A DNA stretch of 64,000 bases from positions 1-64,000 of the IMG/VR virus record IMGVR_UViG_3300010334_000001. One strand, 5' to 3'. The translations under genes and the position numbers were made by a program. Positions 17,269-26,372 of the stretch are shown here, piece after piece; position 1 is the first letter of the stretch; each line of letters opens with the position of its first letter. Source of the stretch: a virus. Below the pieces are notes generated by a model, which worked only from the letters and a program-made list of their open reading frames with translations, was not told the DNA's origin and did not search any database.

Positions 17269-17284
17269 TGTTTCACGTGGAACA
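17269..17284. promoter_or_regulatory. parS: parS-type ParB-binding site
   Basis: TGTTTCACGTGGAACA is exactly the bacterial chromosomal parS sequence (its complement is TGTTCCACGTGAAACA), embedded in a 20-bp near-perfect palindrome. It lies four bases after the Dps stop in a non-coding gap. No ParA or ParB gene is in the window, so a host ParB is the likely ligand. No second copy was found here. Confidence 0.8.
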
Positions 17285-17329
17285 TTAATGCTGCATCGTG
17301 ACCATTTCGTTACACATGGTTAGTCGCTT

Positions 17330-17342
17330 TGAGGCATTGTGA
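17330..17342 (-). promoter_or_regulatory. 13-bp dispersed motif, site 5 (TCACAATGCCTCA)
   Basis: On plus it reads TGAGGCATTGTGA and is followed at once by GGCACTACGCT, repeating the arrangement before the Dps gene. About 17 bp upstream of the next start. Confidence 0.55.
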
Positions 17343-17359
17343 GGCACTACGCTTCCTTT

Positions 17360-17764
17360 ATGGACCGAGAAGTGATCCGGCGCGCATATGCCTGCTCCAT
17401 CATGCTCGGAATCAGAGCCGGTGGCCATGCCGTGAACGTAAAAATTGATGATTTCAGCGTTGATTACGAAACGGTCTCGTGGCGCTGTTTTGCCGTAGCC
17501 AAGGGGCTTCGGGCCGTCATGGCTGACCTTGATATTGCTGCCCCTGTCACTCTTGATGAGCTGGCTGCGTGTGCGCGGGTTGAGGACCGCATGTGCGGTT
17601 CAGATCTTGAGGTCATTGAAAGCGATCTTGACGAGATGAAGAAGGCCGTGGGGGAGTCGATTGTGGATGCCCTGGCGGAACTGGTGGATAACCAGCCGTT
17701 ATTGGAAATGGTTGCGGAGTTCCCCGTGAGCGACTTGATTGAGGAGATTTCATGGGCAGCCTAA
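17360..17764 (+). CDS. Hypothetical protein
   Basis: 134 aa from ATG 17360 (MDREVIRRAYACSIM). There is no Shine-Dalgarno; the ATG may be near the transcript start given the regulatory site just upstream. Mostly helical and acidic, with a long C-terminal helix pair. Not recognised. Overlaps the next gene by 13 bases. Confidence 0.65.
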   Translation: MDREVIRRAYACSIMLGIRAGGHAVNVKIDDFSVDYETVSWRCFAVAKGLRAVMADLDIAAPVTLDELAACARVEDRMCGSDLEVIESDLDEMKKAVGESIVDALAELVDNQPLLEMVAEFPVSDLIEEISWAA

Positions 17765-18183
17765 GTGACCTGAAGCGTTTCTTGATTTCTAAGGACGACA
17801 CTGTTCCTGCGTATTTTCCTGCCGGTAAGGCGGCGACGGCTGCTGGTGTGGGTTCTGCTGGGCTTGGCGCTCTTTTGCTGCAGTCATCTAGACGACTTCC
17901 TGAGCGCACGGTAGACGCCCGTAATTCAGTACAAGGTGCTTACAACTACCGCAGGGCCGTTTTAGCCAACACCACAGGTAAGAAAGCCACTCAGCGCGCG
18001 GCAATCAATGTGACGCAAGCGAAGAACTCTTTGATGCACGCCGACCGTCTTGTGGCCAGTGCACCTCATCGCCAAAAGCTGCTGCGTTCACGCGGGGCTC
18101 TTATGGCTTCAGCAGGCGCAGGGCTGGTGGGTTATGGCGCTTATGCCAAGAAGAAGAACCGCCAGGCGGGGTATCAGTCGTGA
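17752..18183 (+). CDS. Basic Gly/Ala-rich membrane-like protein A
   Basis: 143 aa. Two hydrophobic Gly/Ala helices, at about residues 28-48 (AATAAGVGSAGLGALLLQS) and 115-132 (GALMASAGAGLVGYGAYA), enclose a basic helical middle. The C-terminus is KKKNRQAGYQS. Belongs to a set of similar proteins between the Dps gene and the connectors. Likely a virion-internal or ejected protein, inferred from position and composition only. Confidence 0.7.
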   Translation: MGSLSDLKRFLISKDDTVPAYFPAGKAATAAGVGSAGLGALLLQSSRRLPERTVDARNSVQGAYNYRRAVLANTTGKKATQRAAINVTQAKNSLMHADRLVASAPHRQKLLRSRGALMASAGAGLVGYGAYAKKKNRQAGYQS

Positions 18184-18962
18184 GTCAGAACACTGCAGAC
18201 AAGTATTCGTCGGCCGCGGCTGGTTCAGCAGTAGCGGGTGCTGCGGGTGGGTTTGCGTGGCGTAACGCTGCCAAGCGTAAGAATGCGGCTCGTGTGACAG
18301 TGGCAGAGCACGCCAATTGGCCGGCTGACCAGCGTTTGTCTGAGGTCAATGCAGCGGCTGCCGCGGGAAAGACACGTGAGATCAGGAATCTGCGATCGGT
18401 TGCCTCTCGGCGTGAAACCCTAGCCGCCCGTACGCGCGCGCGACTTGTCCCCAAAGCAACCAAATCCAAGGTAGAGCGCTACACCGAGCCGGGCCGTTCA
18501 GGGTTCTATCCCGTGAATCGGCTTCGAGCTATGGACGCGTCTGCTGAAGGAAACAGGATGCAGGCGCGTGCGTTGGAGTTTGGCGTCAAGGCAAATCAGC
18601 GTGATTCCAGCAGGCTGGGTGCTCAAGCGGCTCATTCAAAGGCCAAGCATGCGGCAGGGCTTAAAGACGTGGCTCGCAGTAGTCGAATGCTTCGTGCGGG
18701 ACGAGTAGGGGCTCTCGCTGGTGCTGCAGGTGCTGTGGGGTTTGGTGTAGCCGCGGAGCGTTCCAAAGATCGTAAGAACAAGGCTCCAGTAGTGGAATTG
18801 AAGCGGATGCGTCCGAATGTGATTGATATGGACCGGTATCGGTCTGCTCGACCGTCTGCCGATGAACGTGGTTCCACGTTGGTTGATTTTCAGGGGTATC
18901 GCAAGCCGCTTTCGGCTAATGCCGGATCTACGTGGCTGAAGAACCACGGGAGGCAGTCGTGA
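18180..18962 (+). CDS. Basic Gly/Ala-rich protein B
   Basis: 260 aa from GTG 18180 (GTGA coupling). An N-terminal Ala/Gly helix (AAAGSAVAGAAGGFAW) is followed by a very basic stretch (NAAKRKNAARV). A second helix at about residues 180-197 (GALAGAAGAVGFGVAAE) is again followed by Lys/Arg. C-terminus polar. Same architecture as its neighbour at 17752; just before the portal gene. Confidence 0.7.
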   Translation: MSQNTADKYSSAAAGSAVAGAAGGFAWRNAAKRKNAARVTVAEHANWPADQRLSEVNAAAAAGKTREIRNLRSVASRRETLAARTRARLVPKATKSKVERYTEPGRSGFYPVNRLRAMDASAEGNRMQARALEFGVKANQRDSSRLGAQAAHSKAKHAAGLKDVARSSRMLRAGRVGALAGAAGAVGFGVAAERSKDRKNKAPVVELKRMRPNVIDMDRYRSARPSADERGSTLVDFQGYRKPLSANAGSTWLKNHGRQS

Positions 18963-20506
18963 GCATTGATTCATCAAGGCCCGTTGAGTACAACGGGTTT
19001 ACTGACACGAATGGCGCTGATGATGAGTCGCTGAAGGAAGCCCTCAAGCTCGGCCCGTTTGTAGAGCTGGGTTCCACGGGTCTGCGTCGCGCCTCGGGCT
19101 ATTTGGATGAGGAGTTCCTGCCTCAGTTGCGTGGCCGTAAGGCTGTGCAGATTTTCAAGGAGATGAGTGACAACGACCCGATGGTCGGTGCGCTTTTGTT
19201 CACCATCACCAATTTGATTCGTAACGTGGAATGGAATGTTAAGCCTGGTGGTAAGAGTGCTCAGGACGCTAAGGCTGCGGAGTTTCTTGAGTCGTGCCGC
19301 GATGACATGACCAACCCGTGGAGTGATTTCATTACAGAAATCCTCACCATGTTGTCGTTTGGTTGGTCGTGGCACGAGATCGTGTATAAGCGCCGCGGCG
19401 GCATGTGGGACCGGGATCCTCGTCGCAGGTCCAAGCACAACGATGACCTCATTGGTTGGCGCAAAATGCCTATCCGCGCGCAGGAGACTTTGCTGCGATG
19501 GGTGTTTAATGATTCAGGCGACGTGCAGGCCATGATCCAGTTGGCCCCGCCTATTTACCGCATGACCACGCTTCCCATTGATCGAAGCCTGCTGTTTCGT
19601 TACCGCCATTACAAGGGCTCCCCTGAAGGCGTAAGTATGCTGCGTAACGCTTACCGGCCGTGGTACATGAAGAAGCGCCTTGAAGAGTTTGAGGCTGTGG
19701 GAGTGGAACGTGATCTTGCTGGCCTTCCGGTAGTGAAGGTTCCTGCGGAGATGCTGCGTGCGAAGGCGGGCACAGAGCAGGCGAAAGCTTTGGATGCGTT
19801 TAAGAAGATGGTTAAGAGCGTGCGCCGCGATGAGCAAGAGGGCGTTGTGTTCCCGATGGCGTATGACCAGGACACGAAGCAGCCGCTGTATTCGTTTGAG
19901 TTGATGGGTGGCGGTGGTGGCCGCCAGTTCAATACGGACGCGATCATTAAGCGTTATGAGGAGCGCATCCTCATGACGGTCCTTGCTGATTTCATTTTGG
20001 TTGGGCATCAGTCAGTTGGCTCCTACAGCCTGCACACGGACAAGACTGGCATCTTCCGTACGTCCTTGAACACGATCGCGAAGTCCATTGCAGACGTACT
20101 GAACCGCTACGCAGTTCCTCGCCTGTTTATGGTGAACGGCTGGAAGCCGGAAACGCTGCCTTATTTTGAGCCTACGGACGTGGATTCACCTGATATCGCG
20201 CAGTTGGCTGGGTTCATGCAGGCCATGGCCGGCACCGGTGTTACGTGGTTCCCGGATGGTGATTTGGAGAACTTCGTGCGTGAGGCCGCGCGTCTGCCCA
20301 AGCTTGATAAGGATCAGGTGGAGATGCGGCGCATGCTGCAGCTGCGGTCGGAAGCAACGGAGTTTGCGACGGCCAATACCGAGTATTTGATGGCCCAGAA
20401 CAATCAAGCCATGGCTGCCGCTGGCCAAGACCCGATGCAGGCGCAGGGCGCTACGGGCCAGCAACAGGAATCTGGCAAAGACGAGAAGCCGGGGAGGTCG
20501 CAGTGA
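18959..20506 (+). CDS. Portal protein (Mu gp29/DUF935-like)
   Basis: 515 aa from GTG 18959, preceded by GGGAGGCAG. The pattern IFKEMSDNDPMVGALLFTI then VEWNVKPGG and LLRWVFNDSGDVQ fits the portal family of this phage type; ILVGHQSVGSYSL and the late helical region also agree. Forms the dodecameric ring at the capsid vertex through which TerL pumps DNA. The C-terminus is Gln/Gly-rich and disordered. Confidence 0.88.
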   Translation: MSIDSSRPVEYNGFTDTNGADDESLKEALKLGPFVELGSTGLRRASGYLDEEFLPQLRGRKAVQIFKEMSDNDPMVGALLFTITNLIRNVEWNVKPGGKSAQDAKAAEFLESCRDDMTNPWSDFITEILTMLSFGWSWHEIVYKRRGGMWDRDPRRRSKHNDDLIGWRKMPIRAQETLLRWVFNDSGDVQAMIQLAPPIYRMTTLPIDRSLLFRYRHYKGSPEGVSMLRNAYRPWYMKKRLEEFEAVGVERDLAGLPVVKVPAEMLRAKAGTEQAKALDAFKKMVKSVRRDEQEGVVFPMAYDQDTKQPLYSFELMGGGGGRQFNTDAIIKRYEERILMTVLADFILVGHQSVGSYSLHTDKTGIFRTSLNTIAKSIADVLNRYAVPRLFMVNGWKPETLPYFEPTDVDSPDIAQLAGFMQAMAGTGVTWFPDGDLENFVREAARLPKLDKDQVEMRRMLQLRSEATEFATANTEYLMAQNNQAMAAAGQDPMQAQGATGQQQESGKDEKPGRSQ

Positions 20507-20763
20507 CGTACCGCATTCATGAGGCGTCCCGTCGTGCTGGCGTGGGCATGTGCGCTCTGGTGATGGAGGGTGATGAGTTCTCAGCCAATCAGTTGCTTCG
20601 CATGTACGTCACGGAGGCATCAGATCATGGGGTAGGGCTTCAAGACGCGCTTGTCATGTTGGCGAAATCAGCATGCGGTATTGCGGTTGGGCTTGCTGCT
20701 GACACGAACACAGGCACGGAGTGGTTTCATCGGGTGGGCTTGGGATTGGCGGCACGCTCATGA
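20503..20763 (+). CDS. Small hypothetical protein
   Basis: 86 aa from GTG 20503, coupled at both ends (GTGA and ATGA). An alpha-helical protein, possibly with one weak membrane-prone helix (ALVMLAKSACGIAVGLAAD). No recognised domain. Position between portal and the 715-aa protein suggests a head role. Confidence 0.65.
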   Translation: MTYRIHEASRRAGVGMCALVMEGDEFSANQLLRMYVTEASDHGVGLQDALVMLAKSACGIAVGLAADTNTGTEWFHRVGLGLAARS

Positions 20764-22907
20764 GTAACGACCGTTTGCATGCTGCTGAGGCGACAGCTAT
20801 TGGTGCAGGAATGATTGGTGGCGCGTCTGCTGCCAATTACGGCCTTGACCGCATGTTGGAGCGTAAGAAGGTTAAAACGCCTCCTCGCGCCATTCTTCAC
20901 GAGGCAAAAAGGCTTGTGCGCGGTGGCGGTAAGACTGCTGCGCATCCGCTTCATGTGCCTTATGTGGCGGGCAAGGTGGCTACGACGTCAGTGCGCGCGG
21001 TGGGTTTGCCGCTGGCAGCGTACGGGGCGTTCAATTTGGTTTCTCCTGGGGACAGGGTTGCGCGTGTCCGCCTTAAGGATGATGTGGTGAAGCCGACGGT
21101 GCGTACGGCTACGGGTTTTGAGCAGGCTAATCGGGCTAAGTCTCGGATCAAGACCAATCGCGAGGCCCGTAAGCGCACTCAGATGGTGAAGTCTGCTTTG
21201 ACTGATAAGGAATACAACCAGTTACAACATCGCAAGACAACTGGTCGAAACATCTCTCTTGCAGCAGGAACAATGGGGCTAACAGCGTTGAGTTTGCGCG
21301 CTCCTGAACTTGCTAGAGCCACGTCAAAGGTCCCTCGCGTTGGTAAGTTGAAGGTTTTGCAGAATCTTGCTCGACGAGAGAAGGGCGCCACACAAGCATC
21401 CAATGCGCTGGGTATTGCCGCAATTGGTACGGGAAGCGTCGGGTCATTCAACTATGCCGCGCAGCAGAAGCTTGAGCAGAAGAAGTTTGCCAAGGGACTG
21501 CCGAGAGTATTGAAAGTTCCCAACACAAAGAACCTAGATCGGCGGTTGCAGCATTATGCCCAAGTCCCGGCAAATGATTACGCACTTCGTCGTATTGAGT
21601 CGGTGCGCAACGGCAGGTCGATTGCGCGAAACATGAGCAGGAAGGGCACTCCGAATATTGAAAGTCTGGAGCCGTTTGATCGCACAAAGTTGACGACAGC
21701 CCGACGATTCCGTACACAGTCGCGAAATGCTCTTGCTGGTAAGCCGTATTCGGGTCCAGAGTCTGGGCAGTACAAACGATGGAATCCGGTTGCTAAGGCT
21801 CAACTGCCCTTGCCGGGTATGCCAGACAAGCCTTTGCGCGCTTTGCGTACCGGTAAGCGAGTGTGGGTGAGTCCTGTGGGTCGTCAAGAGGTAGTGACTG
21901 ATCACGGTCCTACCGTTAATGGGTTGCACAAGATCACCCGGCTTCATCCAAAGACAGGTGCGGAGACTGCTTATGTCACTGATCCTAAGAAGCTTGGGGC
22001 GTGGGTGAAGTTTGGTAAGTCTGCTGCGTGGGAGCGTGCTGCGGGTAAGAACCCTAAGGGTGGTTTGAACGAGAAGGGCCGGGAGTCGTATCACGCACAG
22101 ACGGGCGGGACGCTGAAGGCTCCGGTGAAGTCGGGTGACAATCCGCGTCGGGCGTCGTTCTTGGCTCGGATGGGCAATATGCCTGGCCCAGAGTTCAAGC
22201 CCAATGGTGAACCGACACGTCTGTTGCTGTCTCTTCGTGCGTGGGGTGCGTCAAGTAAGGACGATGCTCGACGCAAGGCGAAGGCTATTTCTGGGCGTGA
22301 TGGTGTGGGTAAGGCGTTGACGAGTGAGCAGAAGGCTCGTGCGAAGGCTCGTGCGCGTGCGGCTGGTCGGCCGTATCCGAATGCTTTTGACAACATGGTG
22401 GCTGGTGGCGCGCCGTGGCGTAAGGGCGTGCACAAGGCTGATGATCGGTTTTTGAGCAAGTATCGGGAGAGGATTTCTCCTGAGGCCGAAGCCGGATACA
22501 AGTATTTGAAGAGAGGCCGTAACCGGGCTACCGGTAATGCTGCACTAAATGCTGCACTTACGCCCATTAATGCTCATGCCGCAGTTAACGGGTTCCGTCA
22601 CGGTGGCAAGGCGGGTGTTGCGTGGGGCGCAACAGGTGCGGGTTTGACGGCGTTGACGGGCATGGGTGCGGTTACACAGGGACGTAAGGCTGTCCGTTGG
22701 GACAAGCGGATGGCCGGTATTGAATCAAAGGCTAAAGAGCGCGCTGCTGCTGGCGTGTACGGCCGTGGACGTGTGGTGGAAAAAGGGCTGATTCCGGTGA
22801 TCAAGCCGCGTATCCCTTTGGCTGCACGTAAGCCGGCTATTAGATCGGGTCATGTCGCCACGAGCGTTCTTGGCCGCAAATACACCGTTCGTGGATCAGT
22901 GAGGTAG
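20760..22907 (+). CDS. 715-aa basic protein with DUF6321-like region
   Basis: From ATG 20760. It starts with a Gly/Ala helix followed by RMLERKKVK, then more hydrophobic segments (VRAVGLPLAAYGAFNLV, ISLAAGTMGLTALSL, GVAWGATGAGLTALTGMG) separated by very basic regions. Residues about 420-510 carry GGLNEKGRESYHAQTGG, LKAPVKSG, RRASFLARMGNM and LSLRAWG, which resembles DUF6321-type phage proteins of unknown function. Strongly positive charge suits contact with packaged DNA. Probably a virion component; not proven. Confidence 0.7.
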   Translation: MSNDRLHAAEATAIGAGMIGGASAANYGLDRMLERKKVKTPPRAILHEAKRLVRGGGKTAAHPLHVPYVAGKVATTSVRAVGLPLAAYGAFNLVSPGDRVARVRLKDDVVKPTVRTATGFEQANRAKSRIKTNREARKRTQMVKSALTDKEYNQLQHRKTTGRNISLAAGTMGLTALSLRAPELARATSKVPRVGKLKVLQNLARREKGATQASNALGIAAIGTGSVGSFNYAAQQKLEQKKFAKGLPRVLKVPNTKNLDRRLQHYAQVPANDYALRRIESVRNGRSIARNMSRKGTPNIESLEPFDRTKLTTARRFRTQSRNALAGKPYSGPESGQYKRWNPVAKAQLPLPGMPDKPLRALRTGKRVWVSPVGRQEVVTDHGPTVNGLHKITRLHPKTGAETAYVTDPKKLGAWVKFGKSAAWERAAGKNPKGGLNEKGRESYHAQTGGTLKAPVKSGDNPRRASFLARMGNMPGPEFKPNGEPTRLLLSLRAWGASSKDDARRKAKAISGRDGVGKALTSEQKARAKARARAAGRPYPNAFDNMVAGGAPWRKGVHKADDRFLSKYRERISPEAEAGYKYLKRGRNRATGNAALNAALTPINAHAAVNGFRHGGKAGVAWGATGAGLTALTGMGAVTQGRKAVRWDKRMAGIESKAKERAAAGVYGRGRVVEKGLIPVIKPRIPLAARKPAIRSGHVATSVLGRKYTVRGSVR

Positions 22908-22916
22908 GGGCAGGCT

Positions 22917-25900
22917 ATGGGCGTGCTGAGTGTTGTGTCGAAGGTCTTCCGTGAGGATGAGGAGGCTGGTTCTGCGCTGGTGGAAATGGTGGTTTATGAC
23001 TACCTGACTGATCTGGCAAAGCAGTATCGGCCCGTGTTTGACGCGGTTGTGGGCCCGTGGGCTTTGGATCGTGTGCAGGTTGCTAAGCGTCAGCTTGCTC
23101 GAGGTTACGTATCGAAAGCGGTACAGGGGACGTATCCGGATGAGGAAGTACAGCAGGTTGCCCAGTGGCTTGCTGGTCTGGAGCAATTCCTTGTGGCTGC
23201 CGTGGAGCCAGAACCTGTGGGCAAGGCGTTTGAGTGGTGGACGTTCAATGGAAACAGTCAGCAACGGTCAGTCAACCGAGATGCTCTGGGGCGCTTTTCT
23301 CAAAGCATTTCACAGGATCCTGTAGGACGTAGCACGGCTGGACTCAGCACGGCGGATTTGCATCCTGAGATTCGCGGGCTTGTTGACACGGACGGAAGCA
23401 TTAAACCGTCTAGCCTGTCGGGCACGGCCCAAGAGCAGGCTGACCAGGTCGAGCGCATTAAGTTTGCTCAGGCGCAGTGGCAGGAAGCCGAGCAGTTCAT
23501 TGGTGAACTTCAGCGAGGTCTCCCTAAAAGTGTCCGCGATGAAGCTGAAGCGACGCTGTGGGTGCGTAATGGCAATGGTCTTCGAGCCATTCGTATTCCT
23601 TTGAAGGATGTCAAGAACGGCAAGATCCCCAATCTTGGAACGCAACGCCCGGATATCACGGAGACGCTTTCTCACGTTGATATTAATCCGGGGCCTGATG
23701 CTGGCCGGGAGACGATTCAGCAGATTGCTGCTTTGAACATGTTGGGGTCGACTGGGTCAAAGGCTGCTATTGGTGTGGCAATGACTGACCGCGCCAAGTG
23801 GAATGCTTTGGCGTCGTCTCTTAATGTGGATCCGAAGTCGCGTGACTCTAAGCTGACTCGATTCTTTAATCAAATGGCTGCAGGCGGCGGTGTTTTGACG
23901 GGTGTGCCTGGTGCTGGCCAGTACGGCCGTTTCGCGCAGTTTGTGGGCGAGATGGGTCCTGAGGCAGAGAAGGTGCTGGGCCCGTACGTGCAACGTGCGG
24001 CTTATCGTTACCGGGGCACGGAGACCAGTCCGGACAAGAATCTTGTGCGCATGTTCAACGGCGCGGAGATGGGACAGGTTGATGCTCTTGCTTCGGGACG
24101 TTTTAGCCGTGAGCAGGAAGCGGCCGCCGCTGCTGCAGTGAATGGTCCTCGCGCAGCGGAGAAGCTGGGTTCGCGTCTGATGATTGACGCTGTTCAGCGT
24201 CGCCAAGAGGGTTTGACCAGTGATTCGTTGAAGATGCAGGTGCGGGCGGATATGGCTGGCGCGGAGCTTGCCCAGACGTTGCCGAAGGATCCGATCATTG
24301 CGCGCTTGTCTCAAAAGGCGGGCACGATTCTGCCAAGCCAAGGCATTTTGATTAACGCGGACGGAAAGATTGTTTCTCAGGCTGTGGGGTATGCCGATGA
24401 CCATTATTTGCCTTTTGATTTGAAGAATCTTTCGGCTTTGCGTGGCGGTCAGTTTGTGCGTACTCGTCAGGCGGGTGGCCTTACGGGCGAGGACGTGTAT
24501 TCGGCTGTGACCATGGGTGCTCGGATGGTGACGGTGGTGTCTCCTTCTGGCGTGTTCACGTTGGAGATGAGCCCTGATTTCCGTGGCGCTCGAGCGATGA
24601 GTGATAAGGCTCGTGGCATGTACGACCGGTACTTGAAGATTCTTGACGCGGTTGAAGGGTCAGGAATGTACCTTGAGGATATTCCGGCTGCTGACAAGTT
24701 GAAGATTGAGCAGGATGTTAGGTCGCTTCGCTTGGATAAGGACCGCACGAAGGAACTGATTGACGAGCGGTTGAATGAGGCTCGTGAGAACGCTCAGCGC
24801 CTTAGTCCGGAAGAGATTGAGGGCATTGAGAGTGACCTTCTGGCCGATCGCTATAACGGTGCGCCGCGCGCGCGACTGCAGGGTGCTGATGCGCGACGTT
24901 TCGCTGATGAATTGGCTGAGGCTGTTGATGTTGCTCAGTCTACGAAGGCAAACAAACTGCGCCTGAATGGTCAGGGGTATGCGGTGGCGTTGCAGACTTT
25001 GCAACAGCAGTATCCGTATTTCATTCGCCGTGCTGGGTACGAGACTCTTAATGATTTTGCGTCCAAGCAGGGTCTGCAGGGGGTTAAGGGTCGCCAGTTT
25101 GCGTCTGATCAGGGTTATGTGCGCCCAGGTGGTTTGAAGGCGAACTCAACGCAAGAGGGTTTTTATAAGCCTGCTGGTCCGCGTTCATTCAAGAGCGGTG
25201 ATTCCGAATCGGTTGGTACCGGATCCGGTACCGTTCCTGCTTCGGCTGCTGCGGCAATTGCTGCTGAATCCAAGCCTAAATCGGAAAGCGCTTCGGATGC
25301 AGTTGCTCCTTTGAGCAGCCCTTTGCAGCAGCGGTTGTCTGACCGTGCGGAAGAGCTGTCGAAGGTGAGGGATAAGGCTGCGACGGATTTGGCTCACGAG
25401 TTCGGCAAAATTCCCATGGGCCTGAAGATAGACCCTAATCGGATACCGGGTAATGCCTTGACAATTATTGATGCCCTGTCAGGTACTAATACCGAGATCG
25501 TGGACTGGCTGGTGTCGCAGCCCGACAGCGATTTGAAAGACGCCATGGCTAATCCAAAGGGTTTTTTGAAATTGGTAGCGGCATTGTCGGATAGGGACGC
25601 TGTCACCTCGGTTCTTGCCAGACGCCTTTCTGAGGGCCAGGGGGTCCAAGACTTCTTTGCGGGCGGAAATGATCTTGGCGGAGCAAGAAATTACGACGAC
25701 GCAGTTGAGTGGACTGTCCGCACAGCTCGTCTCGCGGCTGACGCTCAGTTGATGCAGCAGCCTTTCTCTGGCTCTCCGATTGCGGACAAGAACTCGTGGC
25801 GTGCTCCTACGGTGGATCCCATTGTGGCTGGCATTTCTGACAAGGACCAGTTGCTGGCTTATGCCTCAAGTGAGCCAGAGGTGTGGAATCGGGCTGTTGA

Positions 25901-26372
25901 ACTTGCTACTGCGGGTGATGATTACGACTCTTTGACTGGTGTGGCTCAGAAGGCGCGGGAGCAATTGGCGTCTCTTGACCGTCTTGCTGACACTAAGAAG
26001 CGCGTGGAAGCCGCTCTCAATGACAAAGATCGCAAAGTCCTCCCTAAGGCGTCGGATTTTGCTGCTGAGGTTGCGCCGGCTTTGGGCAAGCCTGTGGATC
26101 AAGTCACTCTGGAAGACATTAGGAGCGTTAATCCTGATGATTTGAAGAAACCTATTCTTGTTGCGTGGCAGTTAGCTGCGATGGGTCGGGCTCTGCAGTT
26201 TTTGGGAGAAGGTGAGGTGTTCCCAAAAGAGTCGGGCCAGCGTTGGCTGGTCAAAAAGTCTCAGAGTCGAGTCAGAGTTCTGAAGGCGAGCGACCCGTTG
26301 AGCCTGGCAGTGCAGGAGAGGGTTCGCAAGGGGATTCCGTTCGTCCCGAGCCGGAGACCTTTGACGAAATAA
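22917..26372 (+). CDS. Large head-module protein (1151 aa), AAA+ partner candidate
   Basis: The N-terminal ~90 residues are helical. A short RSVNRDALGRFSQS at about residue 117 matches a motif repeated in the 854-aa protein downstream. The middle includes GILINADGKIVSQAVGYADDHY and a long charged helix region. Near residue 700 is LRLNGQGYAVALQTLQQQYP, a motif I associate loosely with phage proteins paired with AAA+ ATPases. A Ser/Ala linker at about 770-800 separates a helical C-terminal domain. It shares 130 bp with the ATPase gene. Function unknown; likely virion assembly or ejected protein. Confidence 0.6.
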   Translation: MGVLSVVSKVFREDEEAGSALVEMVVYDYLTDLAKQYRPVFDAVVGPWALDRVQVAKRQLARGYVSKAVQGTYPDEEVQQVAQWLAGLEQFLVAAVEPEPVGKAFEWWTFNGNSQQRSVNRDALGRFSQSISQDPVGRSTAGLSTADLHPEIRGLVDTDGSIKPSSLSGTAQEQADQVERIKFAQAQWQEAEQFIGELQRGLPKSVRDEAEATLWVRNGNGLRAIRIPLKDVKNGKIPNLGTQRPDITETLSHVDINPGPDAGRETIQQIAALNMLGSTGSKAAIGVAMTDRAKWNALASSLNVDPKSRDSKLTRFFNQMAAGGGVLTGVPGAGQYGRFAQFVGEMGPEAEKVLGPYVQRAAYRYRGTETSPDKNLVRMFNGAEMGQVDALASGRFSREQEAAAAAAVNGPRAAEKLGSRLMIDAVQRRQEGLTSDSLKMQVRADMAGAELAQTLPKDPIIARLSQKAGTILPSQGILINADGKIVSQAVGYADDHYLPFDLKNLSALRGGQFVRTRQAGGLTGEDVYSAVTMGARMVTVVSPSGVFTLEMSPDFRGARAMSDKARGMYDRYLKILDAVEGSGMYLEDIPAADKLKIEQDVRSLRLDKDRTKELIDERLNEARENAQRLSPEEIEGIESDLLADRYNGAPRARLQGADARRFADELAEAVDVAQSTKANKLRLNGQGYAVALQTLQQQYPYFIRRAGYETLNDFASKQGLQGVKGRQFASDQGYVRPGGLKANSTQEGFYKPAGPRSFKSGDSESVGTGSGTVPASAAAAIAAESKPKSESASDAVAPLSSPLQQRLSDRAEELSKVRDKAATDLAHEFGKIPMGLKIDPNRIPGNALTIIDALSGTNTEIVDWLVSQPDSDLKDAMANPKGFLKLVAALSDRDAVTSVLARRLSEGQGVQDFFAGGNDLGGARNYDDAVEWTVRTARLAADAQLMQQPFSGSPIADKNSWRAPTVDPIVAGISDKDQLLAYASSEPEVWNRAVELATAGDDYDSLTGVAQKAREQLASLDRLADTKKRVEAALNDKDRKVLPKASDFAAEVAPALGKPVDQVTLEDIRSVNPDDLKKPILVAWQLAAMGRALQFLGEGEVFPKESGQRWLVKKSQSRVRVLKASDPLSLAVQERVRKGIPFVPSRRPLTK

